Source: JAWLGW01 sp964569055 (lineage in GTDB: Bacteria > Planctomycetota > J058). From it: a DNA stretch of 8,655 nucleotides. Each line of letters begins with the position of its first letter. Within the stretch, counting starts at the first letter, position 1. A program made the position numbers and the translations under genes. The stretch spans positions 1 to 8,655 of the forward strand of contig CAZMSZ010000331.1 in NCBI GenBank assembly GCA_964569055.1, read 5' to 3'. Shown piece by piece: positions 8,057-8,655 of the stretch. The notes beneath the pieces are model-generated. The model was not told the DNA's origin. It was given only the letters and a program-made list of their open reading frames with translations, and searched no databases.

Positions 8057-8617
8057 TCAGGGCAGGAGATCCGCCACCGCGACCGTGACCTCCGGGAGGG
8101 CGACGAGGGTGATCTGCTCGCCGCGGGTTCGCCGCGTCACCGCGCCGTAGGCGCCGCGCTCGGGCTCGGTGTGGACGTCGATGCAGTCGTCGACGAGGTT
8201 GACGATCCAGTACTCCGGCACGCCCGCGGCGGCATAGAGCGCGCCCTTGATGTGCCGATCCTTCTCGAGCGAAGACTCGGCGACCTCCACCACGAGCAGC
8301 GCCTCGGTCGGGTGGGCGTCGCGGTAGGAGCCGAGGGGAACGATCGCGAAGTCCGGCTCGGGCTCCGAGTCCTCGGAGGCGGCGAAGGGGAGCTGCACGC
8401 GGGCGAGGGCACGGCCCTGCACGGCGACGACCAGGACCATCGTCAACCGCTGGATGGCTTCGGCGTGAGGAGTGCCCTGAGGGCTCATCTGAACGAGCAT
8501 TCCGCGCAGGAGCTCCACCCGCTCGTCCTCGAACATGCCGAGCTCGACCAACCGGTCGTACTCCGCCCGGCTGATCGGGCGGAGGGTCTCGGGCGCGAGT
8601 TGGTCCATGTCGAGCAT
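8057..8617 (-). CDS. Uma2-family (DUF820) PD-(D/E)xK nuclease-fold protein
   Basis: 186 residues, the usual size. The order matches the family: an N-terminal RPISRAEYDRLVELGMF with ERVELLRGMLVQMSP (33-46, the 'E-L-x-x-G' strand), a helix with HAEAIQRL (51-58), EPEPDFAIV (86-93, catalytic Asp89), ALLVVEVAESSLEKD (106-120, catalytic Glu111), Lys124, and the family hallmark YAAAGVPEYWIVNL (128-141). The core residues of the restriction-endonuclease-like fold are present, so the fold looks intact. The biological role of this expanded family, common in Cyanobacteria, Planctomycetota and Myxococcota, is largely unsettled. The start is ATG 8617 or in-frame ATG 8608; neither has a strong Shine-Dalgarno. 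A TATCAT lies 6 nt upstream of 8617. It is on the same strand as recO but 70 nt away, likely its own unit. Confidence 0.92.
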   Translation of the reverse strand: MLDMDQLAPETLRPISRAEYDRLVELGMFEDERVELLRGMLVQMSPQGTPHAEAIQRLTMVLVVAVQGRALARVQLPFAASEDSEPEPDFAIVPLGSYRDAHPTEALLVVEVAESSLEKDRHIKGALYAAAGVPEYWIVNLVDDCIDVHTEPERGAYGAVTRRTRGEQITLVALPEVTVAVADLLP

Positions 8618-8623
8618 GAGCTC

Positions 8624-8629
8624 ATGATA
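8624..8629 (-). promoter_or_regulatory. Possible -10 element TATCAT for the Uma2-type gene
   Basis: On the minus strand TATCAT (5 of 6 to TATAAT) ends 6 nt before the ATG at 8617. A transcript would start at or near that ATG, or give a leader of about 9 nt for the ATG at 8608. Only 26 bases of the window lie further upstream, so a -35 box can barely be judged; none is obvious. Confidence 0.35.
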
Positions 8630-8655
8630 CTCCCTGGCAGCGCCCCGTGCCGAGG

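Noticed and set aside
8057..8617. Uma2-type gene as a transposase or toxin
   Set aside because: The PD-(D/E)xK order and GVPEYW motif match Uma2/DUF820; there are no terminal repeats, no antitoxin-like partner gene and no target-site duplication in view.

Overview
The window is very GC-rich (by eye about 70% or more) with strong third-position G/C bias. It encodes outer-membrane biogenesis lipoproteins (a BamD-like TPR protein and an LptE-like protein), so the host is a diderm bacterium. The Gln/Glu coiled-coil pair, the BamD/LptE style and the MglA-like small GTPase fit a high-GC Planctomycetota or Myxococcota-type organism. This is inferred from family resemblance and I cannot place it further. 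No rRNA, tRNA, CRISPR array, insertion sequence or integrase is visible, and there is no gap without genes over 300 bases.

Left part, + strand (1-3004): the 3' end of a very long Gln/Ala/Glu-rich coiled-coil gene that starts outside the window. Its visible part opens with 22 near-perfect Gln-Gln-Gly units and ends in an Asp/Glu-Gly tail. It overlaps by GTGA a second gene for an exported Gln-rich protein. A 14-bp perfect hairpin follows. A small VOC/glyoxalase-fold gene (3144-3503), still on the + strand, then meets the minus-strand block tail to tail, 2 bp away.

Right part, - strand, read from 8617 down to 3506: a Uma2-type (DUF820) nuclease-fold gene; then the overlapping chain recO - bamD-like - lptE-like (overlaps of 8 and 50 nt, each with a good Shine-Dalgarno inside the upstream gene); then a four-helix membrane protein and an MglA-like GTPase, each preceded by its own possible promoter. 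BamD (beta-barrel insertion) and LptE (LPS delivery) both act at the inner face of the outer membrane, so the core of this block is an envelope-assembly operon behind a repair gene.

The main oddities are: (1) the LptE-like protein carries a C-terminal extension of about 240 residues that reads as two PPC-type beta-sandwich domains; (2) the MglA-like protein keeps the fold motifs and the NKRD base-recognition motif but has lost the P-loop Thr, the switch I Thr and the switch II Gly-Gln, so it looks like a pseudo-GTPase; (3) the Gln-rich exported pair includes a collagen-like (Gly-X-Y) periodic tract; (4) five genes have an isolated TAnnnT hexamer just upstream, a likely -10 element, in two cases so close that transcripts could be leaderless.
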